Assembly: GCA_009787175.1 (NCBI GenBank)
Contig: WRGM01000129.1
Coordinates: 1-11,326 of the forward strand
Source: Candidatus Bathycorpusculum fermentans
Lineage (GTDB): Archaea; Thermoproteota; Bathyarchaeia; Bathyarchaeales; Bathycorpusculaceae
Direction of reading: 5' to 3'
Length of the DNA: 11,326 nt
Positions 1-6,468 of this stretch are shown here, piece after piece (the stretch's first letter is position 1; the number at the start of each line of letters is the position of its first letter). The translations under genes and the position numbers were made by a program. Below the pieces are notes generated by a model. The model worked only from the letters and a program-made list of their open reading frames with translations, made no database searches and had not been told where the DNA came from.

Positions 1-75
1 CTTACAAACCATTTCACACACTTCAGTACACAACACAGCAAAAATCCACAACAAACAGTTACCACCTAAAATTAG
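1..75. other. AC-rich segment unrelated to the adhesin that follows
   Basis: By hand count the first 70 bases of the + strand hold about 22 C and only 3 G, whereas the sequence from about 80 onward is strongly G-rich. In the adhesin's reading frame there are stops at 67-69 and 73-75. The other two plus frames are open for short stretches but give His/Thr/Gln-rich peptides with no resemblance to the beta-helix repeats. On the minus strand one frame is open with a GT-rich coding style like that of the adhesin's own strand. The change near position 75 could be a rearrangement point that removed the start of the adhesin, or a misassembled contig end. No gene can be called here. Confidence 0.45.
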
Positions 76-231
76 CCTGATGACATTGGTGGTACAGGGG
101 GTTTTTGGAAGCTTATAGGTGCAAATGGGCAGGCTACTGTTGCTGTTGATGGTAAATTGACTCTTGATGGCATTTTTATCACTCATAGAAACGGCGAGTT
201 TGGAAGAGGCGTGGCTGTTAATAGCGGTGGT

Positions 232-873
232 ACACTAGTTATGAATAGTGGTGTGATTGCTAATAATGCATATGATGGTAATGGTGGTGTGTGCGTTGAT
301 ATTTATTCGAGTGGTACTTTTCTTTTGTCTGGTGGTGAGATAGTTAATAACACTGCTACATATGGTGGTGTGTATGTAGCTAATGGCTCTTTTAAGATGT
401 CTGGTGATGCAGTTATTGCTAATAATACTGTTACCTCTGGTCATGGTGGTGGTGTGTATGCAGTTGCTAGTTCTTTTGAAATGTGTGGTAATGCAGTTAT
501 TGCTAATAATAAAACGTCTATGGGTGGTGGTGTGTCTGTGTATGCTTTTTGCACTTTTGTGATGTCTGGTAATGCGGTTATTGCTGGTTATTGCTAATAA
601 TACTGCATTAGCTGGTGGTGGTGTAACTGTGGATTGGACGGGGTCTTTTACTATGCGTGATAAGAGCGTAATTTCTAGCAATGCAGCTTATGATGGTGGC
701 GGCGGTATAGTAGTGTATTCTGGTGGAAATGTCGAGCTATTAGGTGGTACGATTTCGAATAATGTAGCATCGGGTAATGGTGGAGGAGTTCAGGTTACTA
801 GTGATAACGCTCTTGTAGATTTTGGACGGTTGTCTGTTGGTGAGAATGTAGTGTTTTCAAATAATAGTGCTTC
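232..873 (+). repeat. degenerate tandem repeats of about 72-84 bp encoding Pmp-like beta-helix rungs
   Basis: Seven or eight units of roughly 24-28 codons each carry the pattern [T/S]F-x-M-S-G-x-A-V-I-A-N-N, a variable stretch, then GGGV. The best-conserved DNA block, GGTNATGCAGTTATTGCTAA, occurs at 403 and 487, and a close copy begins at 568, giving spacings of 84 and 81 bp (28 and 27 codons). The first and last units are more diverged. The near-identical blocks are plausible substrates for slippage or recombination, and the 10-bp duplication lies exactly in the third block. Confidence 0.8.
576..595 (+). repeat. exact 10-bp tandem duplication that breaks the adhesin frame
   Basis: GGTTATTGCT occurs twice in direct succession (576-585 and 586-595). 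The equivalent blocks in the two preceding repeat units contain it once, followed by AATAAT. With both copies the frame runs into TAA at 595-597. Removing one copy restores the expected A-N-N-T and keeps the following repeats open to 960. Confidence 0.9.
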
Positions 874-1494
874 TACAGCGTATAGCAGATCTAGTTCACA
901 TGATGCAGTGTATAATGCGCAGATAAAGGGTACCAGTTGGTCATCGCCTTTTACACAGGGTACAATAATTATGATATAAGTTATACTGCTGGTACATTAC
1001 TGACGTATACTGTGACTTTATATGAGACTTCTAATGCCACAACAGTTAGTTATTTGACCGGTTCAACTGTTACAGTTAATGTCGGTTCACGCGATGGCTA
1101 TGTTTTCGCTGGCTGGATAGTTTATAAGGGTGGTGTGTCTTTGTCTGATAGGTCTACTGCAACTTTTACTATGCCTTCAAACAATGTTGCGCTTGCTGCT
1201 ACATGGACTCTTATTTCGTCTGGTGATAAAGGTCAAAATGGTTCTTCACCTAATCCTTCTCCAAGCGAACCTGTACCAAGTATACCTGCACCTAGCTCAT
1301 CAAATATTACTGTTGATAAGGATGTGGCGTGGGCTATTAGTGGTATTATGCTGTTAGCGGTGTTAGCGGCTGTGGTGCTAGTTATTGTGGTTATTGCTGT
1401 AGTAGTTTTGCTGTTGCGAAAAGAGTCAAAGGCTTAGCATGTAACGGTACCGGTGCATGGCTATAACCTATGTAGCGCTACACCGACTGCTAAT

Positions 1495-1524
1495 GTTTTT
1501 ATGAAATTCTTTCACGGGCTTTTT
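1495..1524 (+). terminator. possible T-rich terminator after the adhesin
   Basis: Two runs of five T (1496-1500 and 1520-1524) follow the adhesin stop at 1437. A loose inverted repeat (CGGTG at 1451-1455 with CACCG at 1481-1485) and a 12-bp palindrome, TGTAGCGCTACA at 1471-1482, lie just upstream. Archaeal termination often needs only T-runs. The structure is weak, and the second run touches the stop codon of the convergent methyltransferase gene. Confidence 0.3.
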
Positions 1525-2152
1525 ATTGGTCTATTTTGCCTAATAGGACTCTAAACCCGCTTTCTCTTGATATAATTGTGCAGTTACCAAAGGTGTTAGT
1601 GAATAGTTCTGGAAAAGTTTTTGCGCCAATTTTGGAGCGGATGACCATTTCAAAAGTGGCTCCTGTTTGCATGTTTTTTGGTGCTTGTGTAATAATGTTT
1701 TTTACTGTTTCCATACCCGCGCTTACTGGGGGATTTGATAGTATGCAATCAAATTTTAAGTCTTTAACGGGTTCATATAAATGTCCATATTGTGCTTTAG
1801 CGTTGATTATTTTGTTTTTTTCAATATTTTTTTTCGTTAAACTAATTGCTCGTGTATTAATATCTGTCATGTAAACTTGTAATTTAGAGTTAAAACTGGC
1901 GGCTGCTATGCCGACTGCTCCATAGCCGCATCCGATATCTAGTATTGTGCCTTTTTCGGGGAGGATCATTGATTTAATAAGTAATTGTGTTCCTGTGTCT
2001 ATGCGGCGTTTGGAGAAGATGCTTGAGGCGGTTATAAATTCAAAGTTTTTGTCAAAAAATTTTGCACGTATTAAGCTATAGTTTGCTTCTGATTTTGGAG
2101 AAGAGGAAAAATAGTGATCGCCCATAGTCGTCTTTTTTTTATTGTTATTCAT
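1523..2152 (-). CDS. class I SAM-dependent methyltransferase, MJ0882/RsmC-like
   Basis: The 209-residue product has the class I methyltransferase fold signature. The SAM-binding motif I is LDIGCGYGAVG (about residues 71-81), an acidic residue at D97 (YMTDIN) probably contacts the ribose, and a catalytic-type NPPVSAG motif lies at 140-146. The N-terminal HYFSSSPKSE (13-22) is typical of RsmC-like and archaeal MJ0882-like proteins. NPP[Y/F]-type enzymes methylate exocyclic amines of bases, and RsmC makes m2G in 16S rRNA, so a ribosomal or tRNA guanine is a reasonable but unproven target. The ATG at 2152 lies inside the end of cbf5 (8-bp overlap), which suggests translational coupling. A second in-frame ATG at 2125 (M10, just before HYF) is an alternative start. 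Only a weak ribosome binding site is visible. Its place as the last gene of the eL14-cbf5 operon supports a role in RNA modification. Confidence 0.85.
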   Translation of the reverse strand: MNNNKKKTTMGDHYFSSSPKSEANYSLIRAKFFDKNFEFITASSIFSKRRIDTGTQLLIKSMILPEKGTILDIGCGYGAVGIAAASFNSKLQVYMTDINTRAISLTKKNIEKNKIINAKAQYGHLYEPVKDLKFDCILSNPPVSAGMETVKNIITQAPKNMQTGATFEMVIRSKIGAKTFPELFTNTFGNCTIISRESGFRVLLGKIDQ

Positions 2153-3158
2153 TGTCTTTACCGGTTTTCCAGACTTTTGGATAGGTGCCTCTTGGCATTA
2201 TCACTCTCTCTGGTGTTGCGATGATGCCGTGTTCAAGATTTAAAATTTGCTCTGTAGTCTCTACGGCTTTTGAGAGTGTGACAACTTCTCCTTTTAGGGT
2301 CATAACGGCAATTAGGGTGTCTTTTTGGATTTGTGTATCAACTGTTACAACCCCTGGCGCTGTAAGACTTGCTCCATGACATAACGCGTCAACTGCTGAG
2401 TCTCGCACTGTAATTTTAGGTATCAATTCCAACGCTGTTTCCATGGGTTGAATAAATTTATGCAAAATTGCCATGTCTTTCTTTGTTTTATATTCATCAA
2501 ACCAGTAGGCGATATCATGCAAATTTACATGTGCTGCACTAGTTTCCGTAAACGGTCCTGCACGTGACCGCCTGAGCTCCTGCATATGCGCTCCAACACC
2601 TAAAATTTCGCCAATATCATAACACAGCTTACGAATATACGTCCCACCCTCACAGCCTACTTTAAAAAGTACATGTCGACCATCCATTTCGATAAATTCA
2701 TTATAGTAAATGCGTCTTGTGCGAATCTGTCGTTTAACTGATGATCGCAATGGCGGGCGTTGATATATTAAATCTTCAAACTCTGCTAGAACACGGCGTA
2801 CATGATTCTCATCCGCGTTACCGTGAAGCTTCATAACGCAGATATACTCTTTGCCCGTGTAAAGTAATGCCTGCACAATTTTTGTAGACTCTTCTAAAGT
2901 GACCGGTAATACGCCTGTTACTTGTGGATCTAATGTTCCTCCATGGCCAATAGCGTTTATTTTTAAAATTTTTTTGGTCCATGCTGCAACTTCATGACTT
3001 GTTGGGCCAGCCGGCTTGTCAAGGTTTATAATACCATACTTAATGTATTCTTCCGCTGGCCGCTCAAAGGGGGTATATCCAAATTTAGGGTTCGTCATAT
3101 CCTCTGTTTTTGTTAAACTTTCGCGTCTAGTTTCCCATGGCGGATTGGTTCTTGGCAT
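2145..3158 (-). CDS. cbf5: archaeal tRNA/rRNA pseudouridine synthase Cbf5 (H/ACA RNP catalytic subunit)
   Basis: Cbf5 is the archaeal dyskerin homologue. It converts uridine to pseudouridine in rRNA with H/ACA guide RNAs, Nop10, Gar1 and L7Ae, and can modify U55 of tRNA without a guide. The 337-residue length fits archaeal Cbf5. Visible signatures are YGIINLDKPAGPTSHEV (about 41-57), the catalytic loop GHGGTLDPQVTGVLPV with nucleophile D77, QRPPLRSSVKR, and GGTYIRKLCYDIG. A C-terminal PUA domain follows (about 253-337; IPKITVRDSAVDALCHGA to PRGTYPK). The loop has Gln after LDP where Lys is usual in this family. The ATG at 3158 follows AAGGAG (3170-3175) at an 11-nt spacing; M21 would be a later alternative. 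The gene lies 68 bp downstream of eL14 and overlaps the methyltransferase gene by 8 bp, so the three are probably cotranscribed. Confidence 0.96.
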   Translation of the reverse strand: MPRTNPPWETRRESLTKTEDMTNPKFGYTPFERPAEEYIKYGIINLDKPAGPTSHEVAAWTKKILKINAIGHGGTLDPQVTGVLPVTLEESTKIVQALLYTGKEYICVMKLHGNADENHVRRVLAEFEDLIYQRPPLRSSVKRQIRTRRIYYNEFIEMDGRHVLFKVGCEGGTYIRKLCYDIGEILGVGAHMQELRRSRAGPFTETSAAHVNLHDIAYWFDEYKTKKDMAILHKFIQPMETALELIPKITVRDSAVDALCHGASLTAPGVVTVDTQIQKDTLIAVMTLKGEVVTLSKAVETTEQILNLEHGIIATPERVIMPRGTYPKVWKTGKDNE

Positions 3159-3226
3159 TAATACTATTGCTCCTTAATTGAAAGAAAAGAAATGTAGTTG
3201 ATGTAATTAAAGTTTGAATTTAAAAT

Positions 3227-3490
3227 TTACGCTTTCATTAACTCTGCTTTACCAGTGTTCTCTAAGACTTGAGCTACTTCATCATCTGACGCGCCCCTGT
3301 TAATTTCAATTTTATCTTCAAGAGGTGCAACGTGATTCAAATTTACTCTTCGTCTTTTAACTCCATTAAGCTTTTTTGGTCCAGTTACAAGTATGAAACT
3401 TTTATCCATCAAATCAATAATGACACATTTTTTACCTTGTTCTCTACCGAATTGTTTAACGCATATTCTTCCGACTTCTATAGCAGGCAC
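3227..3490 (-). CDS. rpl14e: large ribosomal subunit protein eL14 (L14e)
   Basis: The product is an 87-residue 50S subunit protein found in eukaryotes and part of the archaea. From the GTG start it reads PAIEVGRICVKQFGREQGKK, followed by the KOW/SH3-type core with CVIIDLMDKSFILVTGPK, and then the basic GVKRRRVNLNH segment that contacts rRNA. The family motif GASDDEV lies near the end. The reading frame is open further upstream to a TTG at 3526. However, the family's N-terminus and a GGAGG at 3500-3504, nine bases before the GTG at 3488-3490, fix the start here. It heads the operon with cbf5, a pairing conserved in many archaea. The kinase gene cmk, often next to it elsewhere, is not present in this window. 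Confidence 0.95.
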   Translation of the reverse strand: MPAIEVGRICVKQFGREQGKKCVIIDLMDKSFILVTGPKKLNGVKRRRVNLNHVAPLEDKIEINRGASDDEVAQVLENTGKAELMKA

Positions 3491-3499
3491 TTCATCTAG

Positions 3500-3504
3500 C
3501 CTCC
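3500..3504 (-). promoter_or_regulatory. ribosome binding site that sets the eL14 GTG start
   Basis: The minus strand reads GGAGG nine bases before GTG-CCT-GCT. This is the strongest Shine-Dalgarno match near the gene. It lies inside the frame that extends upstream, so the longer TTG-initiated version would place it within coding sequence. That argues for the 87-residue product. Confidence 0.85.
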
Positions 3505-3528
3505 AATATACCGAATAATAAAACAAGC

Positions 3529-3537
3529 TATTTAAGT
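3529..3537 (-). promoter_or_regulatory. TATA box of the eL14-cbf5-methyltransferase operon
   Basis: The minus strand reads ACTTAAATA, close to the archaeal TTTAWATA consensus. Transcription starting about 25 bases downstream would begin near 3508. That leaves a leader of under 20 bases that just includes the GGAGG at 3500-3504 before the eL14 start at 3490. The spacing is self-consistent. No experimental start site is known to me. Confidence 0.55.
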
Positions 3538-3633
3538 TTACATAAAACTACCGCTAAACAATCCTGATAAATTACTCATTACACGATTAAGCGTCTGAGA
3601 AACTGAAAAACCGTAACGAGTTAACTATACGCT

Positions 3634-3657
3634 AAAATAAAAAAAGAAGAAAAAAGG
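3634..3657 (-). terminator. T-rich terminator after the PQQ-propeller gene
   Basis: On the minus strand, starting about 15 bases after the TAA of the 816-residue protein gene, there is a nearly pure pyrimidine run made of TTTTTT, CTTC, TTTTTTT and ATTTT. Multi-T tracts without a hairpin are typical archaeal terminators. It would separate this transcript from the eL14 operon downstream on the same strand. Confidence 0.65.
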
Positions 3658-3671
3658 TGTATTGTTGTTTT

Positions 3672-6122
3672 TTATTTCTTTTTGATTATCAATATGCTAG
3701 CGATGATGACTGTTATAATGATTGCAATGCCCATGCCGATGATGTATAATTCATATGGTGGATTACCTTTAGCTGTTGCTGTTATTGTCATTTCATTTTG
3801 TGCTGAGTTTTGATAATATGATTCTGAACCTTCAAATATTGCATATATTGTGTATTGACCTTCTATTTCTGGTGTGTATTCAAATGAAAATCTGCCGTTT
3901 AAGTCACTTGTTGTTTCGCCCAATATGTTATAGTTACCATTTGGATCAATTGCTGCTAATGTAATTGGAACACCGTTCGCCATTGGCTGACTGAATTGTT
4001 TGTAGACATAGAGCATCCATTCACTCATGTCAGCATCAGATACTGCTGGAACACCATTAGGGAAACGTAGCTGCACCTTATCACTTTGTGCACCTGGTGA
4101 AACATCCATGATTGTTCCTTTAATTAAAACCGGCGTTTTTGCTACAACACCAACGTCAGGTGCTGACAGGGTCATTGCAACTGGACCTTTACCAATTGCA
4201 TAAATCTGCTGATCATAACTATCCATGGTGACAATTATACTATCACCTATAATCGCGCGGCCACCCCACATTGTTTGACGGAACATTCCAAATATCTCCC
4301 AAACAATCTCACCTGTATACGCATCAAGTGCAATAAATGGTGCACCTCTTGGCTTAGGCTCTAGAGTAGAATGTTCACGGTGACCAACATAGATTTTGCC
4401 ATCTGAGATAAAGCATGGACTTATCCACCAGTTTTCTCTAATATATGATTCTGTATATTTGTCTGTTGCCTCATATGTCCAAAGTGTTTTTCCATCTGTA
4501 ATGTTATAGCAGTAGACAATACCGCTTGGTCCTGCCTCATATAGTCTGCCGTATGCGATGAGTTTTTCTGGTGACGAGTTTGCCGTAGCTCCAGCCCAGG
4601 CATCTGCATAATTCTGTGGCTCTGTTGACCATAAATGTTTACCGTTTATTAAACTAAAGGCGTGACTGACTCTGTTTTCTTTTGTCCAAAGAATAGCTAC
4701 GTAATCATTTTGGTTAAAGGTTGTCCATCCTGACTGTGTACCTGAAGTAGTTAATCCCTGCCATTCCTTAGGTGCCTGCCAAGTTTCACGGTAGAATAAT
4801 ACTGTTCCTAAACTTGCTGGATTAAGACTTATGCCTGTAAGTGTTGTACCTTGTGCAGAATAGTTACCATAGATAACGCGATCTTCTGGATATGCAATAA
4901 GTAGATTTCCTATACTACTTGTTATACTTGGCAAGGAAATGTTTACGTCATAACCTAAACTTGTTGCATTATACGTTCTACCTTGAACATTGCTACCCCA
5001 TGCGTCTCCTGTGCTAGCGCGTGTACCATTATTTACAACATACGTAGAATTCCACTGCAATAAACGATAATCCGGATTACTTGCGTCTCCAATGTTAGTA
5101 ACTGAATATATTAGCAGTTCACCACTTGGACCGTAAAAAACGCTTCCAGATGGAACATTAGTCATATTATATTTAAGATCACCCGTCAACGCATCAAGCG
5201 CAAACCAGTTAGTTCCACTAACCATCCAAACATATGCCCATGTGCCACGGTTATTATAATTGCTAAATGTAAGTATTTGACCTCTGCTAACTCTGCTACC
5301 GCCAAAATCATAAGATCTTTCCCAGAGCACTTTACCTGTGTGTAAGTCAACTGCAACAATTGTCTGCGTTGGCGAACTACTTACATATCTATTATAATAC
5401 AAAACACCAGCTAAAATTATGGAACCTACAAATTTGCCCTCATAAGCATCACCATTTTGGAAACCAATCTCATAATTATCTCCACCTGCTAGACCACCCA
5501 TAGTATCACCAACTGGCATAGTCCATAGAACATGTGCACTTTCTGGCGCATCATTATATGGGGCATACAAGTTTTGCGGCTTGTTAACTAACCAACTTCC
5601 TGCAATAGACCACCATTCACGAAGCTGTGAATCAATAGGCCTAGTCCAGTACTCAGCTGGAAGATCATGACCTGGATAACTTGGCTTCGCATCTTCTGTT
5701 ACCGTAAGTACGATAATCTCACTTTTATCTGGCTTATACCATACATTATTGTACTCCTGACCTTCAAAGATACATTGCAATTTATATTCGCCAACTTTAT
5801 CAGGTGTAAAACCGTAGCCGCCTGAACCCGTAGACCAGGTCTTACATGGAACAGTTTGCACATGACCCTTAGGATCAGTGATTGATACAATCACATTCCA
5901 GCTATCATCAACATTATTTAATTGATTTAACAAACCATAGTTAATTAGAACGAATTGACCTACACCAGCCGTCATTGGAACAGCATCGATAAATGTATAC
6001 GAAACTCTTTCAGTCGTTTGCGCATTTGTCGGCAATGTACTCGTGATTATAGTTGCAACAAATGACAATATTAAAAGTATTGCAATTGTTGAAAATATTT
6101 TTTTACTTTTTAAATATCTCAT
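3672..6122 (-). CDS. exported PQQ-like beta-propeller protein with Ig-like domains and a C-terminal membrane anchor
   Basis: This 816-residue protein starts with a basic stretch and a hydrophobic signal/anchor (about 9-30) ending near TNAQ. An Ig-like domain follows (about 40-142; GGYGFTPDKVGEYKLQCIF). The centre (about 195-645) has PQQ/WD-type blades marked by GKVLWE (263-268), GDLKY, GKHLWS, GKTLWTYE and GEIVWE. A second Ig/CARDB-like region (about 655-785) contains DLNGRFSFEYTPEIEGQYT. One transmembrane helix (about 792-813) ends in IIKKK. At least eight N-x-S/T sequons fit an external, glycosylated protein held in the membrane by its tail. Related proteins are plentiful in Bathyarchaeia and other archaea but their function is unknown, and PQQ binding itself is doubtful. 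The ATG at 6122 is preceded by GGAGG (6136-6140). The gene appears monocistronic, with a terminator after it and a divergent ATPase gene upstream. Confidence 0.85.
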   Translation of the reverse strand: MRYLKSKKIFSTIAILLILSFVATIITSTLPTNAQTTERVSYTFIDAVPMTAGVGQFVLINYGLLNQLNNVDDSWNVIVSITDPKGHVQTVPCKTWSTGSGGYGFTPDKVGEYKLQCIFEGQEYNNVWYKPDKSEIIVLTVTEDAKPSYPGHDLPAEYWTRPIDSQLREWWSIAGSWLVNKPQNLYAPYNDAPESAHVLWTMPVGDTMGGLAGGDNYEIGFQNGDAYEGKFVGSIILAGVLYYNRYVSSSPTQTIVAVDLHTGKVLWERSYDFGGSRVSRGQILTFSNYNNRGTWAYVWMVSGTNWFALDALTGDLKYNMTNVPSGSVFYGPSGELLIYSVTNIGDASNPDYRLLQWNSTYVVNNGTRASTGDAWGSNVQGRTYNATSLGYDVNISLPSITSSIGNLLIAYPEDRVIYGNYSAQGTTLTGISLNPASLGTVLFYRETWQAPKEWQGLTTSGTQSGWTTFNQNDYVAILWTKENRVSHAFSLINGKHLWSTEPQNYADAWAGATANSSPEKLIAYGRLYEAGPSGIVYCYNITDGKTLWTYEATDKYTESYIRENWWISPCFISDGKIYVGHREHSTLEPKPRGAPFIALDAYTGEIVWEIFGMFRQTMWGGRAIIGDSIIVTMDSYDQQIYAIGKGPVAMTLSAPDVGVVAKTPVLIKGTIMDVSPGAQSDKVQLRFPNGVPAVSDADMSEWMLYVYKQFSQPMANGVPITLAAIDPNGNYNILGETTSDLNGRFSFEYTPEIEGQYTIYAIFEGSESYYQNSAQNEMTITATAKGNPPYELYIIGMGIAIIITVIIASILIIKKK

Positions 6123-6135
6123 TTTTATTTTTTTG

Positions 6136-6181
6136 CCTCCATAAAACTTTATACATCTTTTTTAAATCTTATAAATATAAC
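6136..6181 (-). promoter_or_regulatory. promoter and ribosome binding site of the PQQ-propeller gene
   Basis: The minus strand carries GTTATATTTATAAG at 6168-6181, a TATA-box match about 50 bases before the ATG at 6122. Transcription would then start near 6148. A GGAGG follows at 6136-6140, spaced 13 bases from the ATG. A TTTAAA just downstream (6161-6166) is a less likely alternative TATA box. This is the minus-strand half of the 346-bp divergent region. Confidence 0.55.
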
Positions 6182-6336
6182 TTAAATCCACATTTGGCAC
6201 ATGACCTTTTAATTTGTCCTCTATATTTTTCTAAATCTGACTATATAGCGCACTAATATCTGTTTTATCGCGGTACCGGTTCTATGCTGGCAATATGTAC
6301 GTAAAAGTGTTCAAAAATATCCTTTTGCTTGAATAG

Positions 6337-6357
6337 TTACAACTTATATAGTTGTAA
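6337..6357 (+). promoter_or_regulatory. TATA box inside an inverted repeat, putative regulated promoter of the ATPase gene
   Basis: TTACAAC (6337-6343) and GTTGTAA (6351-6357) form a perfect 7-bp inverted repeat around TTATATA. CTTATATA at 6343-6350 matches the archaeal TATA consensus very well. Transcription would start near 6372 and give a leader of about 95 bases before the ATG at 6469. A dyad centred on the TATA box is where a dimeric repressor could block TBP, so metal- or stress-regulated expression is possible. No binding protein is identified. An A5T5 tract follows at 6356-6365. In the rest of 6182-6468 I see no gene or further clear signal. Confidence 0.5.
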
Positions 6358-6468
6358 AAATTTTTGTTATAGTACCGATGCGTTTTTATCTGCCGGCTTT
6401 GCTTGCACCTTAATGTATCTAGTTGAAATATCAAAAATACGTTAAGATGTATCATAACGGTTGTCAAT

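Larger units (their letters stand above)
76..1437 (+). pseudogene. adhesin-like surface protein with Pmp-type beta-helix repeats, truncated and twice frameshifted
   Basis: Three reading segments join into about 450 residues of one protein: frame 1 from 76 to 585, frame 2 from 596 to 960, and frame 1 from 961 to 1437. The order is Gly/Asn-rich repeats resembling polymorphic membrane protein repeats (core GNAVIANN followed by a GGGV run), then a domain resembling the List-Bact/InlB B repeat (GYVFAGWIV, then FTMPSNNVALAATW), then a Pro/Ser stalk. It ends in a hydrophobic anchor of about 28 residues followed by RKESKA. Such proteins are usually exported, form a parallel beta-helix and bind surfaces or other cells; that role is inferred. 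There is no start codon or signal peptide, because frame-1 stops at 67 and 73 cut off the N-terminus. Frame is lost at a 10-bp duplication (576-595) and regained at about 958-961, where one base appears to be missing. It may be a decayed gene, a phase-variable gene, or an assembly or sequencing artefact. Confidence 0.75.

Noticed and set aside
235..681. 148-codon minus-strand open frame opposite the adhesin repeats
   Set aside because: It is the antisense of the Gly/Asn/Val repeats, giving a His/Thr/Ile-rich periodic product with no family features or ribosome binding site.
232..873. CRISPR-like regular repeats
   Set aside because: The periodicity is in-frame, protein-level and degenerate, with no separate spacers. 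It encodes beta-helix rungs.
1445..1454. CGGTACCGGT, which recurs at 6270-6279 in another intergenic region
   Set aside because: Shared 10-mers are expected by chance in a window of this size, and the flanks align only loosely, so I do not call a dispersed repeat.
1471..1482. 12-bp palindrome TGTAGCGCTACA
   Set aside because: It has no loop and no associated promoter or partner copy. It may contribute to termination but cannot be assigned a role alone.
3561..3615. Possible C/D box guide RNA between the eL14 and PQQ-propeller genes (CTGATAA and CTGA-like boxes)
   Set aside because: The C box departs from RTGATGA, no internal C'/D' pair is convincing, and no terminal stem is seen.
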